DNA from: an uncultured Clostridia bacterium
GTDB lineage: Bacteria > Bacillota > Clostridia > Christensenellales > Aristaeellaceae
Assembly: GCA_937907055.1 (NCBI GenBank)
Contig: CALCTW010000057.1
Location: 1-16,011 of the forward strand
Direction of reading: 5' to 3'
DNA: 16,011 nt
In this document: piece after piece, positions 1 to 7,673 of the stretch
How positions within the stretch are numbered: the first letter of the stretch is position 1
How the letters are laid out: every line of letters begins with the position of its first letter
Notes under the pieces: model-generated
The model's database searches: none
What the model was told of the DNA's origin: nothing
The model's input: the letters and a program-made list of their open reading frames with translations, nothing else
Made by a program: the position numbers and the translations under genes

Positions 1-1524
1 TCCGGGATTTTCGTACCCGCAGTGGCAGGCATTGCCTTGGTCACCCTGACAGCCTGGCTGCTCTTGGGAAAGCCCTTCGAATTTTCATTGGCCAGAGCTA
101 TTTCGGTGCTGGTAATCAGCTGCCCTTGTGCACTGGGACTGGCCACGCCTGTGGCAATTATGGTTGGCAGCGGGGTGGGCGCCCGACAGGGTGTTCTATT
201 TAAGACGGCAGTTTCGCTGGAAGAGACAGGAAAGGTGCAGATTGCGGTATTGGATAAGACCGGTACCATTACCAAGGGTGAACCGGAGGTTACGGAACTG
301 CTTCCGGCCGAAGGAGTCAGCAGCGAGGAACTGCTGGCGGCCGCCTATGCTCTGGAGACAAAAAGTGAACATCCTCTGGCAAAAGCCATAGTGCGGGAAG
401 CCCAAAAGCAGAGACTTATCACGGCAGAGGTCACGGATTTTGCAGCACTGCCGGGCAACGGCCTTTTTGCAAAGCAGGAAGGGAAAAGCCTTTTCGGCGG
501 TTCTATGCAGTATATTTCATCTAAAATTCCCATGAGCCGGGAAATGCCGGCCCGGGCAGAGGCGCTGGCCGATATGGGCCGCACACCGCTGTTCTTTGCG
601 GAAAATAACCGTCTGCTGGGCGTTATCGCCGTGGCTGACACCATAAAAGAAGAGAGCCGTGAAGCTGTGCAGAGCCTGAAAAATATGGGCATTCAGGTGA
701 TTATGCTTACCGGAGACAACCTGCGTACCGCTAAGGCCGTGGGCAGCAGTGCCGGCATCGATCACGTGATTGCAGGCGTGCTTCCCGACGGGAAAGAAGC
801 AGTAATTCGCCGGCTGAAGGAACTGGGAAAGGTGGTCATGGTAGGGGACGGTATCAACGATGCGCCGGCACTTACATCTGCGGATATGGGTATCGCCATC
901 GGTGCCGGTACCGATGTGGCCATTGACGCAGCAGACGTGGTGCTGATGAACAGTAAATTGGGCGACGTTCCTGCGGCTATCCGGCTGTCCCGAGCCACCC
1001 TGCGCAATATCAAGGAGAACCTTTTCTGGGCATTTTTCTACAATGCACTGTGCATTCCGCTGGCGGCGGGATGCTACATTTCATGGCTGGGCCTGCAGTT
1101 AAGCCCCATGGCAGGGGCGGCGGCCATGAGCCTGTCCAGCTTCTGCGTGGTGAGCAACGCGCTGCGCCTCAACTGGTTCGATCTGAGAAGCACCCGGCAC
1201 GACCACAGACGCGTACGCACCTCCCAAACGCCTGTGCAGCCTCAGGAGGTCACCCTGCCCGATCCTGTCAGCCGGGAAGGGTCCCCTGTGTCCACAGAGA
1301 ACGGATCCGTCACAAAGACCCTACGCATCGAGGGCATGATGTGTCATCACTGCGAGAATTCCGTGCAGCAGGCGCTCCTGGCCATTGAAGGCGTGACAGG
1401 CGCCGCGGCCGATCATGAAAAGGGCACCGCCGTCGTCACCCTGAACGCCCCTGTCCCCGATGATCTGCTGAAAGCCGCCGTGGAGGCGGAGGACTATACC
1501 GTGACCGCTGTTGAAACCCCGTGA
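1..1524 (+). CDS. copA: Copper-translocating P1B-type ATPase, C-terminal ~507 residues (5' end outside window)
   Basis: This is an integral membrane pump that uses ATP to export Cu(I). The reading frame is open from base 1, so the N-terminal part lies upstream. In order the visible part shows the CPC metal-transport motif in a membrane helix (nt 121-129), the phosphorylation motif DKTGT (nt 253-267), TGDN (nt 709-720), the hinge motif GDGINDAP (from nt 844) and the last two membrane helices (about nt 1015-1170). A linker then leads to a C-terminal heavy-metal-associated domain with a CHHC copper site (nt 1342-1353). A C-terminal rather than only N-terminal HMA is less common but known in Firmicutes. 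The gene ends in TGA. The separate HMA chaperone gene follows 56 nt later, so the two form a copper-export operon. Family assignment is secure; the substrate Cu(I) follows from CPC plus the HMA partner. Confidence 0.96.
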   Translation, partial: SGIFVPAVAGIALVTLTAWLLLGKPFEFSLARAISVLVISCPCALGLATPVAIMVGSGVGARQGVLFKTAVSLEETGKVQIAVLDKTGTITKGEPEVTELLPAEGVSSEELLAAAYALETKSEHPLAKAIVREAQKQRLITAEVTDFAALPGNGLFAKQEGKSLFGGSMQYISSKIPMSREMPARAEALADMGRTPLFFAENNRLLGVIAVADTIKEESREAVQSLKNMGIQVIMLTGDNLRTAKAVGSSAGIDHVIAGVLPDGKEAVIRRLKELGKVVMVGDGINDAPALTSADMGIAIGAGTDVAIDAADVVLMNSKLGDVPAAIRLSRATLRNIKENLFWAFFYNALCIPLAAGCYISWLGLQLSPMAGAAAMSLSSFCVVSNALRLNWFDLRSTRHDHRRVRTSQTPVQPQEVTLPDPVSREGSPVSTENGSVTKTLRIEGMMCHHCENSVQQALLAIEGVTGAAADHEKGTAVVTLNAPVPDDLLKAAVEAEDYTVTAVETP

Positions 1525-1580
1525 CCCGTCCCTGAACCGCGGCTCTGCCCGGACAATAAAACGAAAGGAAGGAAAATAAA

Positions 1581-1799
1581 ATGAGCGAACTGACAAAAAC
1601 CCTGAGCATTACCGGCATGATGTGCATGCACTGCGAAGCCCGCGCGAAGAAGGCGCTTGAAGCTGTTGAGGGCGTGCTGGAAGCCCGGCCCAGCGCCGCT
1701 GAAGGCCGCGCTGTCGTCACCCTGAACGCGCCCGTATCCGACGAAGCCCTCAAGGCCGCCGTGGAGGCGCAGGGCTACACGGTGACGGACATCCGTTAA
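1581..1799 (+). CDS. copZ: Small HMA-domain copper chaperone
   Basis: This 72-residue cytoplasmic protein is a single HMA fold that would carry Cu(I) to CopA. It contains the copper-binding loop GMMCMHCEAR, with Cys residues about 15 and 18. The ribosome binding site is an AAGGAAGG-type sequence about 8 nt upstream of the ATG. It is a close paralogue of the C-terminal HMA domain of the preceding ATPase: both share AVVTLNAPV and, further on, KAAVEA, with near-identical DNA there (for example gccgccgtggaggcg). This points to a fairly recent duplication. It ends in TAA just before a strong terminator. Confidence 0.95.
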   Translation: MSELTKTLSITGMMCMHCEARAKKALEAVEGVLEARPSAAEGRAVVTLNAPVSDEALKAAVEAQGYTVTDIR

Positions 1800-1816
1800 C
1801 GACCCTTTCCCCCGTC

Positions 1817-1857
1817 AAAAAAACGATGGCAGGCATTGCTCCTGTCATCGTTTTTTA
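1817..1857. terminator. Bidirectional rho-independent terminator
   Basis: An 11-bp stem (ACGATGGCAGG / CCTGTCATCGT, one G-T pair) with a 7-nt loop is extended by an A-run on one side and a T-run on the other. It therefore works in both directions: for the copper operon on the plus strand and for the glycosylase gene that ends at 1900 on the minus strand. Confidence 0.92.
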
Positions 1858-1899
1858 TTTCGTTGTTTTTCAAAGCAAAAATCACGCTTTTTCCGCCTG

Positions 1900-2457
1900 T
1901 CAACGGTAAGGGCAGCCCTCCGGATGATCATTGATCACCCCGATGGCCTGCAGATAGGAATAGATGATCGTTGAGCCCACGAATCTGAACCCGCGCTTCT
2001 TCAGATCCCTGCTGATCTGATCCGACAGCGCGTCATTCACCGGCATCTCACTTTGCGCGTTCAGGTGATGATCGATCACCCGGCCCTCCGTAAAATGCCA
2101 GATATACTGATCGAAGCTGCCGAATTCCTCACGGATCCTGAGAAACGCCCGGGCATTCGTGACCACCGACCGGACCTTCAACCGGTTCCGGATGATCCCG
2201 GGATCAAGCAGCAATTGCTCGATCTTTTCTTCATCGTATTCCGCGATCACAGCCGGGTCAAAGCCGTCAAACGCCCTTCTGTAGTTTTCCTCCCGGTCAA
2301 GGATCGTTGCCCAGGAAAGCCCGGCCTGCGCGCCCTCAAGGGTCAGCATGGCGAACAACTCCCTGTCGCTGTGCTCGGGCTTTCCCCATTTATGATCATG
2401 ATAGGCCTTCATCTTTTCCGAACTGAGCGCCCATAAGCAGGGGGTATCCTGTTCCAT
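1900..2457 (-). CDS. tag: DNA-3-methyladenine glycosylase I
   Basis: This 185-residue cytoplasmic base-excision repair enzyme removes 3-methyladenine from alkylated DNA. The family's four zinc ligands are all visible: Cys7, His20 (in YHDHKWG), His178 and Cys182 (in DHPEGCPYR). The catalytic-pocket motif LEGAQAGLSW has Glu41 at the position of the E. coli catalytic Glu38. Length matches E. coli Tag (187 aa). A longer reading from a GTG at 2478 exists, but AAGGGAG sits 7 nt upstream of the ATG at 2457, so that ATG is preferred. It is the last gene of a minus-strand run and stops in TGA before a bidirectional terminator. Confidence 0.96.
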   Translation of the reverse strand: MEQDTPCLWALSSEKMKAYHDHKWGKPEHSDRELFAMLTLEGAQAGLSWATILDREENYRRAFDGFDPAVIAEYDEEKIEQLLLDPGIIRNRLKVRSVVTNARAFLRIREEFGSFDQYIWHFTEGRVIDHHLNAQSEMPVNDALSDQISRDLKKRGFRFVGSTIIYSYLQAIGVINDHPEGCPYR

Positions 2458-2517
2458 CGTTCCGCTCCCTTCGATCACAGTGCTTTCTCCGCGCCGGCAC
2501 AGGAGGCATGCTCCCCT

Positions 2518-3246
2518 TCAAAGCGCTTTTTCATCTTCGATATCATATATCACATTATACCGAGAGCCTAAACTATCATAGAAATTCAATAATTGTTCAA
2601 TGCTCGGGCATTCTTCATCAGTACAGAATTCAGGAAAATGAAATGTAATCTGTTCTTGTTCATTGTTTCTTGCGAAGGCATCTACTACGTAAAACCTATC
2701 ATTTTCAAAATACACATCAGTAACATTCGTTTTTGCAAACGCCTCGCTTCCGATCCAACGTACAGAAGCAGGTATATTTATATGCGACAAAGGACACTCA
2801 ACAAAAGCTGCATCGCCTATAGCATAAACGGCCGACGGGATATTAATTGTTCTGAGTTGATGGCAATTCATAAATGCCCCATAGTCTATAATCAACAGGG
2901 TCTCAGGCAAAATAACACTTTCCAAATTTGTCATTGCAAATGCAGAACTGTAAATCGCAACGACGCCATCAGGAATAATAACCATTCTCAATTGTTGATT
3001 TCCATTGAAAGCAGATGGCCCGACAGCATGACAACGTGTATCTATAGCATACATCTTTTCTACTGCATCCTAAGGATAATATATCAGTGTATTTTTGCAA
3101 TATACCACCCCATTTTCATCCGTCCAGCATATTTCAGACTCACCATCACATACTGAACACTTTTCTGCCACACCCTATGGCAGAACGAATAATAAAAGAA
3201 CTATTACTGCAACGAAATTTATCAAACTGCATTTCTTAATTCCCAT
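2518..3246 (-). CDS. BspA-like leucine-rich repeat secreted protein with two in-frame TAG codons
   Basis: Reading from the ATG at 3246 gives 242 codons ending in TGA, with TAG at codons 24 (3175-3177) and 59 (3070-3072). There is no internal TAA, TGA or frameshift. The N-terminus, MGIKKCSLINFVAVIVLLLF, is a clear signal peptide. It is followed by a Cys-rich stretch and several LRR_5 repeats (pattern IP..V..I...AF..C.L) across about residues 60-200. The second TAG lies inside the first repeat unit, whose flanks GVVYCKNTLIYYP and DAVEKMYAI match the usual BspA order (GVLY..LLYYP..K...Y.IP), so both sides belong to one domain. AAAGG lies 8 nt before this ATG, and a promoter lies upstream at 3300-3328. 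Such proteins are usually surface-exposed or secreted adhesin-like proteins. Under the standard code only a signal-less 178-aa fragment from 3054 would be made. AT-rich relative to flanking genes. Confidence 0.8.
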
Positions 3247-3299
3247 ACGCTATACCTTTCAATCACAGACAGAAGTTCCGCAGCTGTCGAATCGTGGAC

Positions 3300-3328
3300 A
3301 TTATAACCCGGAGCAAAAGCGCGGTCGA
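3300..3328 (-). promoter_or_regulatory. Sigma-70 type promoter for the LRR gene
   Basis: On the minus strand there is a perfect -10 TATAAT (3305 to 3300). It is preceded by TCGACC (3328 to 3323; 4 of 6 to TTGACA) with 17-nt spacing. The predicted start near 3293 leaves a ~47-nt leader with AAAGG before the ATG at 3246. It supports the long reading of the gene across its two TAG codons. Confidence 0.65.
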
Positions 3329-3333
3329 AACCA

Positions 3334-3363
3334 AACGATCAAGCAGCGGAATTCATGATCGTT
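3334..3363 (-). terminator. Possible weak terminator hairpin after the 3407..4549 gene
   Basis: A perfect 8-bp inverted repeat AACGATCA / TGATCGTT has a 14-nt loop. On the minus strand only a broken T-tract (TTTGGTTTC) follows. It lies between the TAA of the secreted-protein gene and the LRR promoter, which fits a terminator, but the tract is poor. Confidence 0.35.
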
Positions 3364-3406
3364 CTTATGCGGTATAATGAATAATGACATACTCATTCTG
3401 AATCAT

Positions 3407-4549
3407 TTAAGGATTGGGAACAGCGAATATCTATCCTTGTAAGACTTCACGGAAGAACGCCTGAATTGTGGGAAGATCAACATAGATATCATAACCGTTT
3501 GTTGTGAACACCTTATCAGATTCATAGCGGGCGGAAGTATTCTCAATGATGATTGCACCCAGATTGTTTGTTGTTGTCGATCGGGCTGTGATCTTAATCG
3601 GAATATTATTCGATTGCTCAAAAAATCGCCAGTTGGGCTGTTGTTGAATATAAGTTTGTAAACCAGGCCACGTGGCATGAATATCATATCCAATCATATC
3701 AATAATCTCCATGATGGGATATGCGATGGTATCATTGATTAAGAAACAGGTAACTTCAAAACGCTATGAATTGCCTATAGTCAGATATTGCTGTATCCTC
3801 GGATGTGTCATCTCATGAGGAACTTCGTAGCTATATAAAATATAATCATTCCCGGTATAAGGTTCCGAGGGGAAGGAATACGATATATCTTTATTCTTCT
3901 CCCGTGATCGATCTGTGACCACTACCGATGCCCAGTGCATACTGCCACTCAATGCATCAATGATAACCATTTCCTACTACTATCTTGGTAAGTCCAAAAA
4001 ACGATAGTGTATTACCCATACCACAGAATGGCATACAGGGCACTATGTCAGTTTTGCCACTTGCAGCCGACACTCATGTATATCAGCAGGTGATATCTCA
4101 CGAATCGTATCCGCTGCCAAAGAATGTGCTTCCTGTACGGATATCATCTATATCTGAGGTTGTTGATTATCATAGATAATCTGAATGCCGTCCCTATAGA
4201 CAACAATCTGATAATTCAAGATATCATTAGTTGACGAATACTGAATTTTAAAATTTAGAGTAGTTATTGAATCCCACAGTACAAAAAACCCATCATTATA
4301 CCCATGAACAGAAGAATCATAGCCCACAAGCGATGCCGGTGTAAAATATTCATCTACATCTGCAATTTCCTATGGTGTAAGAAATGTTTTCACAAAGGAT
4401 ATGGTTTTGTCAATTATTTCGCTGTCCACCTCGATGTCATAGGCATGTAATTCACTGTCCGGATCAATATCCGATGCATATGAAGGACTTAACAGGAAAA
4501 TACCGATTATAAGTAACAATACGCCCACTGTACACTTCATACTATTCAT
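3407..4549 (-). CDS. Secreted protein of unknown function with eight in-frame TAG codons
   Basis: Read from the ATG at 4549 to the TAA at 3407-3409, this is one open frame of 380 codons. It contains TAG at codons 60, 134, 169, 190, 191, 192, 262 and 373 and no internal TAA or TGA. GGAGG lies 9 nt before the ATG. The N-terminus (MNSMKCTVGVLLLIIGIFLL, then SPSYA) is a typical signal peptide with an A-x-A-like cleavage site near residue 26. A middle segment (about 135-205: SVQEAHSLAADTI ... WVIHY ... MVIIDALSGSMHW) recalls PepSY-type folds in its helix / strand / ID..SG order; that is a weak resemblance only. No family was recognised. Under the standard code the region would be only fragments, such as 3431..3712 and 3764..3970. 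It starts 36 nt after the esterase stop, so it probably shares that transcript. AT-rich and rich in Ile, Asn, Tyr and Asp. Confidence 0.78.
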
Positions 4550-4585
4550 AGATGAACACCTCCCAACATCACTTCAGTATTGACA

Positions 4586-5527
4586 TTAATGTCCTAAATT
4601 ATCATTTCCCATCATCGCGTGTATAAAGGCGATCCTTTTCTCCATCGAATCCAGCGAGACGGAAGCCCGGGTCACGATATCATAGCCGTGCATCGTGCCC
4701 TTCGTTTCGTTCAGCAGCACTTCTTTCCCGGCTGCCCTCAGTTTCTCAGCAAAAAGGATGCCGTCATCATGTAGACAGTCAAATTCGGCGGTCTCGATAT
4801 AGGCGGGCGGGAAGAAGGACAGATCCTCCGCTTCCGCGGGCGAATACCACAGATAAGACGGATGCGTTTTTTCCACCCGGGTCATCGGCGCGATCTTCGC
4901 CGAAAGCGACGCGTTCCACATGGGCGTGTCCGTGTATTTTTGGTTCGATTCGCTGCAGTTCCGCGCGTCCAGATAAGGATAGAGCAGCATCTGGAACACA
5001 AAACGGACAGGATGCTGCCGCTCACGCGCCATCATGCAAAGCCCGGCTGCCATGGTCGCGCCCGCGCTGTCGCCGCCGACACCGATGCGGCCGCGGTCGA
5101 TCCCAAGCTCGCCGGCCTTCTCATCAATATCACAGAAGACCGCGTAGCAGTCCTCATAGAAGACCGGAAACGGATGCTCCGGCGCCAGACGGTAATCGGG
5201 GAAAATGACGACGCACCCGGTCTCTCTGGCATAACGCAGGCAATTCATATAATGATACCCGGCTGCCTTCAGCACAAAACCGCCGCCGTGGATATAAAAG
5301 AGGCAGGGAGCCTTGGGCGCGATACCTTCCGGCGTGATCGTATAATAGCGGATGCTGCTCCCGTCCCGGCTGACCGCGGAACGCTCCGCGACCGTCACGC
5401 CTTTTGCCTTCAGGAATTTCCGGGGCGCGTTCATATGCGCCGCTGCCAGCCGCAGAAATCCTTCACTGATCGGCGGCGCGAAATGATTAAAGGGAAAAAA
5501 CTCACGGCTGATCGGATACCTGCTCAT
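4586..5527 (-). CDS. Alpha/beta hydrolase, acetyl-esterase / HSL family
   Basis: This 313-residue, probably cytoplasmic carboxylesterase would act on small acyl or acetyl esters. It has the HSL-family oxyanion motif HGGGF (80-84), the nucleophile elbow GDSAG (Ser154), and the likely acid and base of the triad, Asp250 (in EFDCLHDDG) and His280 (in TMHGYD). The ATG at 5527 is chosen because GGAGG lies 8 nt upstream; an ATG five codons further up has no good site. There is no signal peptide. It is 27 nt downstream of the GNAT gene in the same direction, and its TAA lies inside the perfect palindrome GACATTAATGTC (4582-4593). True substrate unknown. Confidence 0.92.
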   Translation of the reverse strand: MSRYPISREFFPFNHFAPPISEGFLRLAAAHMNAPRKFLKAKGVTVAERSAVSRDGSSIRYYTITPEGIAPKAPCLFYIHGGGFVLKAAGYHYMNCLRYARETGCVVIFPDYRLAPEHPFPVFYEDCYAVFCDIDEKAGELGIDRGRIGVGGDSAGATMAAGLCMMARERQHPVRFVFQMLLYPYLDARNCSESNQKYTDTPMWNASLSAKIAPMTRVEKTHPSYLWYSPAEAEDLSFFPPAYIETAEFDCLHDDGILFAEKLRAAGKEVLLNETKGTMHGYDIVTRASVSLDSMEKRIAFIHAMMGNDNLGH

Positions 5528-5554
5528 TCCGGGGGCCTCCATTCTTCGTTTCTG

Positions 5555-6082
5555 TCATTTTGCCAGTTTTTTTGAGAAAAACAGCACAAGGTCATCATCA
5601 TTGCAGCAGTCCGCGTACTCCGGGCACACGGCAGCGCCGTACCACACGCCGGTGCCGTCGGGAATATATCCCCGTTTCACATACATACGCTGCGCGGCAC
5701 CGTACCCGTGATGAAGCCCCACCGAAAGACAGACGGTATCCGCGTACCGGGCCGCGATACGCTCCGCCGCGTCCATCAGCCTGCTGCCGATCCCCCTGTT
5801 CCTGTACTTTTCCAGCACACCGAAGTCAACGATCTCCGGGATCCCCTGACCCGCGAAAGCGCCGCTGTCCGCGTTCAGGTAAACATTGATATATCCGGCC
5901 ACATTGCCCATATATTCCGCGACAAGGGCATGGGCCTTCCCTTCAGCCTGATGCCGGAGACGTGTTTCGTATTTTTCTGTGGTCTGATGCCAGCCCTGAC
6001 GGATCTCCTCGTCTGTGATGATCCGCGCGTCGCCCGGGATCATATCCCGGATCAATACGTCTTCATCTTCGTAATAGACCAT
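5555..6082 (-). CDS. GNAT-family N-acetyltransferase
   Basis: This 175-residue protein has the acetyl-CoA pyrophosphate-binding motif of GNATs, R-N-R-G-I-G (94-99), after the strand EIVDFGVLEKY, and a C-terminal GAAQRMYVKRGY segment typical of the fold. It would transfer an acetyl group from acetyl-CoA to an amine; the acceptor cannot be told. GGAGG stands 6 nt before the ATG. It lies between the flavoprotein and the esterase in a likely operon. Confidence 0.92.
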   Translation of the reverse strand: MVYYEDEDVLIRDMIPGDARIITDEEIRQGWHQTTEKYETRLRHQAEGKAHALVAEYMGNVAGYINVYLNADSGAFAGQGIPEIVDFGVLEKYRNRGIGSRLMDAAERIAARYADTVCLSVGLHHGYGAAQRMYVKRGYIPDGTGVWYGAAVCPEYADCCNDDDLVLFFSKKLAK

Positions 6083-6156
6083 TCCGCGCCTCCTTTTTCA
6101 TCCATCCCGCCATTTCGCGCGGGTGGCTCGCTCACGCTGCTGATACCGGACAGCCC

Positions 6157-6798
6157 TCACAGCGCCAGCTGTCCGCCGGCCGTCTTTGCCTTTTCCAGAT
6201 AATCATTGAAGGTCGCGTCATGATGCTCTTTCTTTGCTTCCGGATCGAACATCGTCCAGTTGAACCGGCTGTAATCCTTCACCTGCAGCGTATTGCCGCA
6301 GATAAAGACCTGTGTCGGCCCCACAAAGCGGTCCAGTGTATTCCTGTAGGAATCCAGCATTGCCGTATAGCCCACGGCATCGTACATTTCTTCTCCGCAG
6401 TTGCTGGTGGTCATCAGCAGCACAGGGATCATGTGCTGATTGCAGCAGGGTTCTTCTTTGTTATAGGTGAGCGACCGGAACACCAGCCGTTCATACAGCG
6501 CGCGGAAGCTTGCCGTCAGGTTGCCCAGATAATTGGGCGAACCGATGATCAGGCCGTCCGCCGTCCGGATCTTTTCCAGCACGTCGGTCAGGCCGTCGCG
6601 GCACATGCACCGGCCAAAGGTCCCGGGCAGCTTGCAGGCAAAGCAGGACACGCAGCCGGTATACCCCTCCAGCCGGAACAGATCCACATATTCCACCTCT
6701 GCGCCGGCTTCCTCCGCGCCCTTCGCTGCCGCCCTGATCAGCAGATCGGTATTATAGCCCTTCCGGGGGCCGGCGTTGACAGCAATGATCTTTTTCAT
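6157..6798 (-). CDS. Iron-sulfur flavoprotein / NAD(P)H-dependent FMN reductase family
   Basis: This 213-residue flavodoxin-fold protein binds FMN and transfers electrons. The N-terminal FMN phosphate loop is NAGPRKGYNT (8-17), and GSPNYLGN is the second flavin loop. A Cys cluster C49-x2-C52-x2-C55 followed by C64 and C66 matches the compact 4Fe-4S motif of iron-sulfur flavoproteins of anaerobes; five Cys rather than four lie there. GGAG lies 6 nt before the ATG, and a promoter is visible at 6840-6868. It is probably the first gene of the operon that continues into GNAT and esterase (72 nt and 27 nt gaps). Confidence 0.9.
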   Translation of the reverse strand: MKKIIAVNAGPRKGYNTDLLIRAAAKGAEEAGAEVEYVDLFRLEGYTGCVSCFACKLPGTFGRCMCRDGLTDVLEKIRTADGLIIGSPNYLGNLTASFRALYERLVFRSLTYNKEEPCCNQHMIPVLLMTTSNCGEEMYDAVGYTAMLDSYRNTLDRFVGPTQVFICGNTLQVKDYSRFNWTMFDPEAKKEHHDATFNDYLEKAKTAGGQLAL

Positions 6799-6839
6799 AT
6801 TTTTCTCCGCTCCTCGCTCAGAATTTGATCTTCACTCAT

Positions 6840-6868
6840 AATATATCATATTTCCGCTGAAAACCCAA
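6840..6868 (-). promoter_or_regulatory. Promoter of the flavoprotein-GNAT-esterase operon
   Basis: On the minus strand a -10 TATATT (6845 to 6840) is preceded by TTGGGT (6868 to 6863) at 17-nt spacing. The transcript would start near 6833, about 35 nt before the ATG at 6798. Confidence 0.6.
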
Positions 6869-6936
6869 GAGACCGAAAGCAGCGTTCTCCGGTCCGCCGG
6901 GATGAACAGGCTCCATCGCCCTCCCCGGCACTGCCT

Positions 6937-7611
6937 TCAGGCCGCCTTTTCTCTTTTTCGCCAGCTCACAAAGCCGTAAAAGTCATTGATAAAAAAGATC
7001 ACAAAATTGATGATCACCGGCAGATACACCGGATCCGCGATCGCAGCCAGGATCCACAGAACGATCAGGATCAGATCATTCGCCGCGTACAGCAGCGGAT
7101 AATACGAGGAGCGGAGCAGTGTCAGCGCCGCGGCCATAAAGCTGGTGGTGACGGACAATGTGCCAAAGATGATATTCGGGGTATCGAACGCCTTCAGGAT
7201 CAGGCAGAACACCGCTGTCACGATCACGGTCACCCCCGTCAGCAGCGCCCATTTCCGCCCGGTCATCGGGCTGACGGCCACCTCGCCCGGGTTCTTGGAA
7301 GGGTTCCTCGCCCACACCACCGCCGACCACGCCGCCATGGGCATCGTCATGCCAAGATACGTGATCATCTCGCCCCAGTAGTGAAAGCGATACGAAATGA
7401 TGCCGTACAGGATGCTGAAGATCACCATCAGCACCTGCGCCCACACATTTCCCTTCGCGCCGAGGATCAGGGATGTGATGCCGATCAGCGCGGCGATGGT
7501 GATCAGCGTGTCAAACTGCGGCGAAAAGAGATTGGACAATAAAACAATGATCATCGAACCGATCCACAGCGCCCAGTCCCTCCCCGTAAAATTCACAAAG
7601 ATCCGCTTCAT
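6937..7611 (-). CDS. pnuC: PnuC-family nicotinamide mononucleotide/riboside transporter
   Basis: This ~224-residue membrane protein has about seven hydrophobic helices. It takes up nicotinamide riboside (or a related vitamin) for NAD synthesis. Family hallmarks are visible: WGEMITYLGMTMPMAAW in the middle, YYPLLYAANDLILIVLW near residue 180, and NFVIFFINDFYG before a basic tail WRKREKAA. Two adjacent ATGs exist (7614, 7611). GGAGG is only 1 nt before the first and 4 nt before the second, so the second is chosen and translation may be inefficient. The Shine-Dalgarno directly follows a terminator-like hairpin, which suggests attenuation. Thiamine (PnuT) or riboflavin (PnuX) transport cannot be fully excluded, but no TPP or FMN riboswitch was seen. 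Confidence 0.93.
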   Translation of the reverse strand: MKRIFVNFTGRDWALWIGSMIIVLLSNLFSPQFDTLITIAALIGITSLILGAKGNVWAQVLMVIFSILYGIISYRFHYWGEMITYLGMTMPMAAWSAVVWARNPSKNPGEVAVSPMTGRKWALLTGVTVIVTAVFCLILKAFDTPNIIFGTLSVTTSFMAAALTLLRSSYYPLLYAANDLILIVLWILAAIADPVYLPVIINFVIFFINDFYGFVSWRKREKAA

Positions 7612-7620
7612 CATTCCTCC

Positions 7621-7673
7621 AAAAAAGAAGCATCTGAATGTATCTTCAAAGACCTAACGATACACTCAGATGC
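7621..7673 (-). terminator. Terminator-like attenuator hairpin abutting the pnuC Shine-Dalgarno
   Basis: On the minus strand a 15-bp stem (7673-7659 pairing with 7644-7630, one G-U pair) has a 14-nt loop and is followed at once by TTCTTTTTT (7629-7621). The next bases are GGAGGA and the pnuC ATG. There is no room for a promoter between hairpin and gene, and a promoter lies upstream at 7722-7750. The structure therefore sits inside the pnuC leader and fits a transcription attenuator. It could also terminate the gene ending at 7788. Confidence 0.85.

Noticed and set aside
2593..3358. Plus-strand open frames over the LRR gene
   Set aside because: Minus-strand LRR repeats, promoter and signal peptide explain the region; plus-strand products have no features.
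3070..4372. TAG as pyrrolysine
   Set aside because: Eleven TAGs in secreted and regulatory proteins, three in tandem, do not fit the sparse, enzyme-specific use of pyrrolysine. No pyl gene is in the window, but the rest of the genome is unseen.
3407..4549. The region as a multiply broken pseudogene
   Set aside because: It was considered seriously, but all eight interruptions are TAG with no TAA, TGA or frameshift, and start signals are intact; recoding explains this better. It is not formally excluded.
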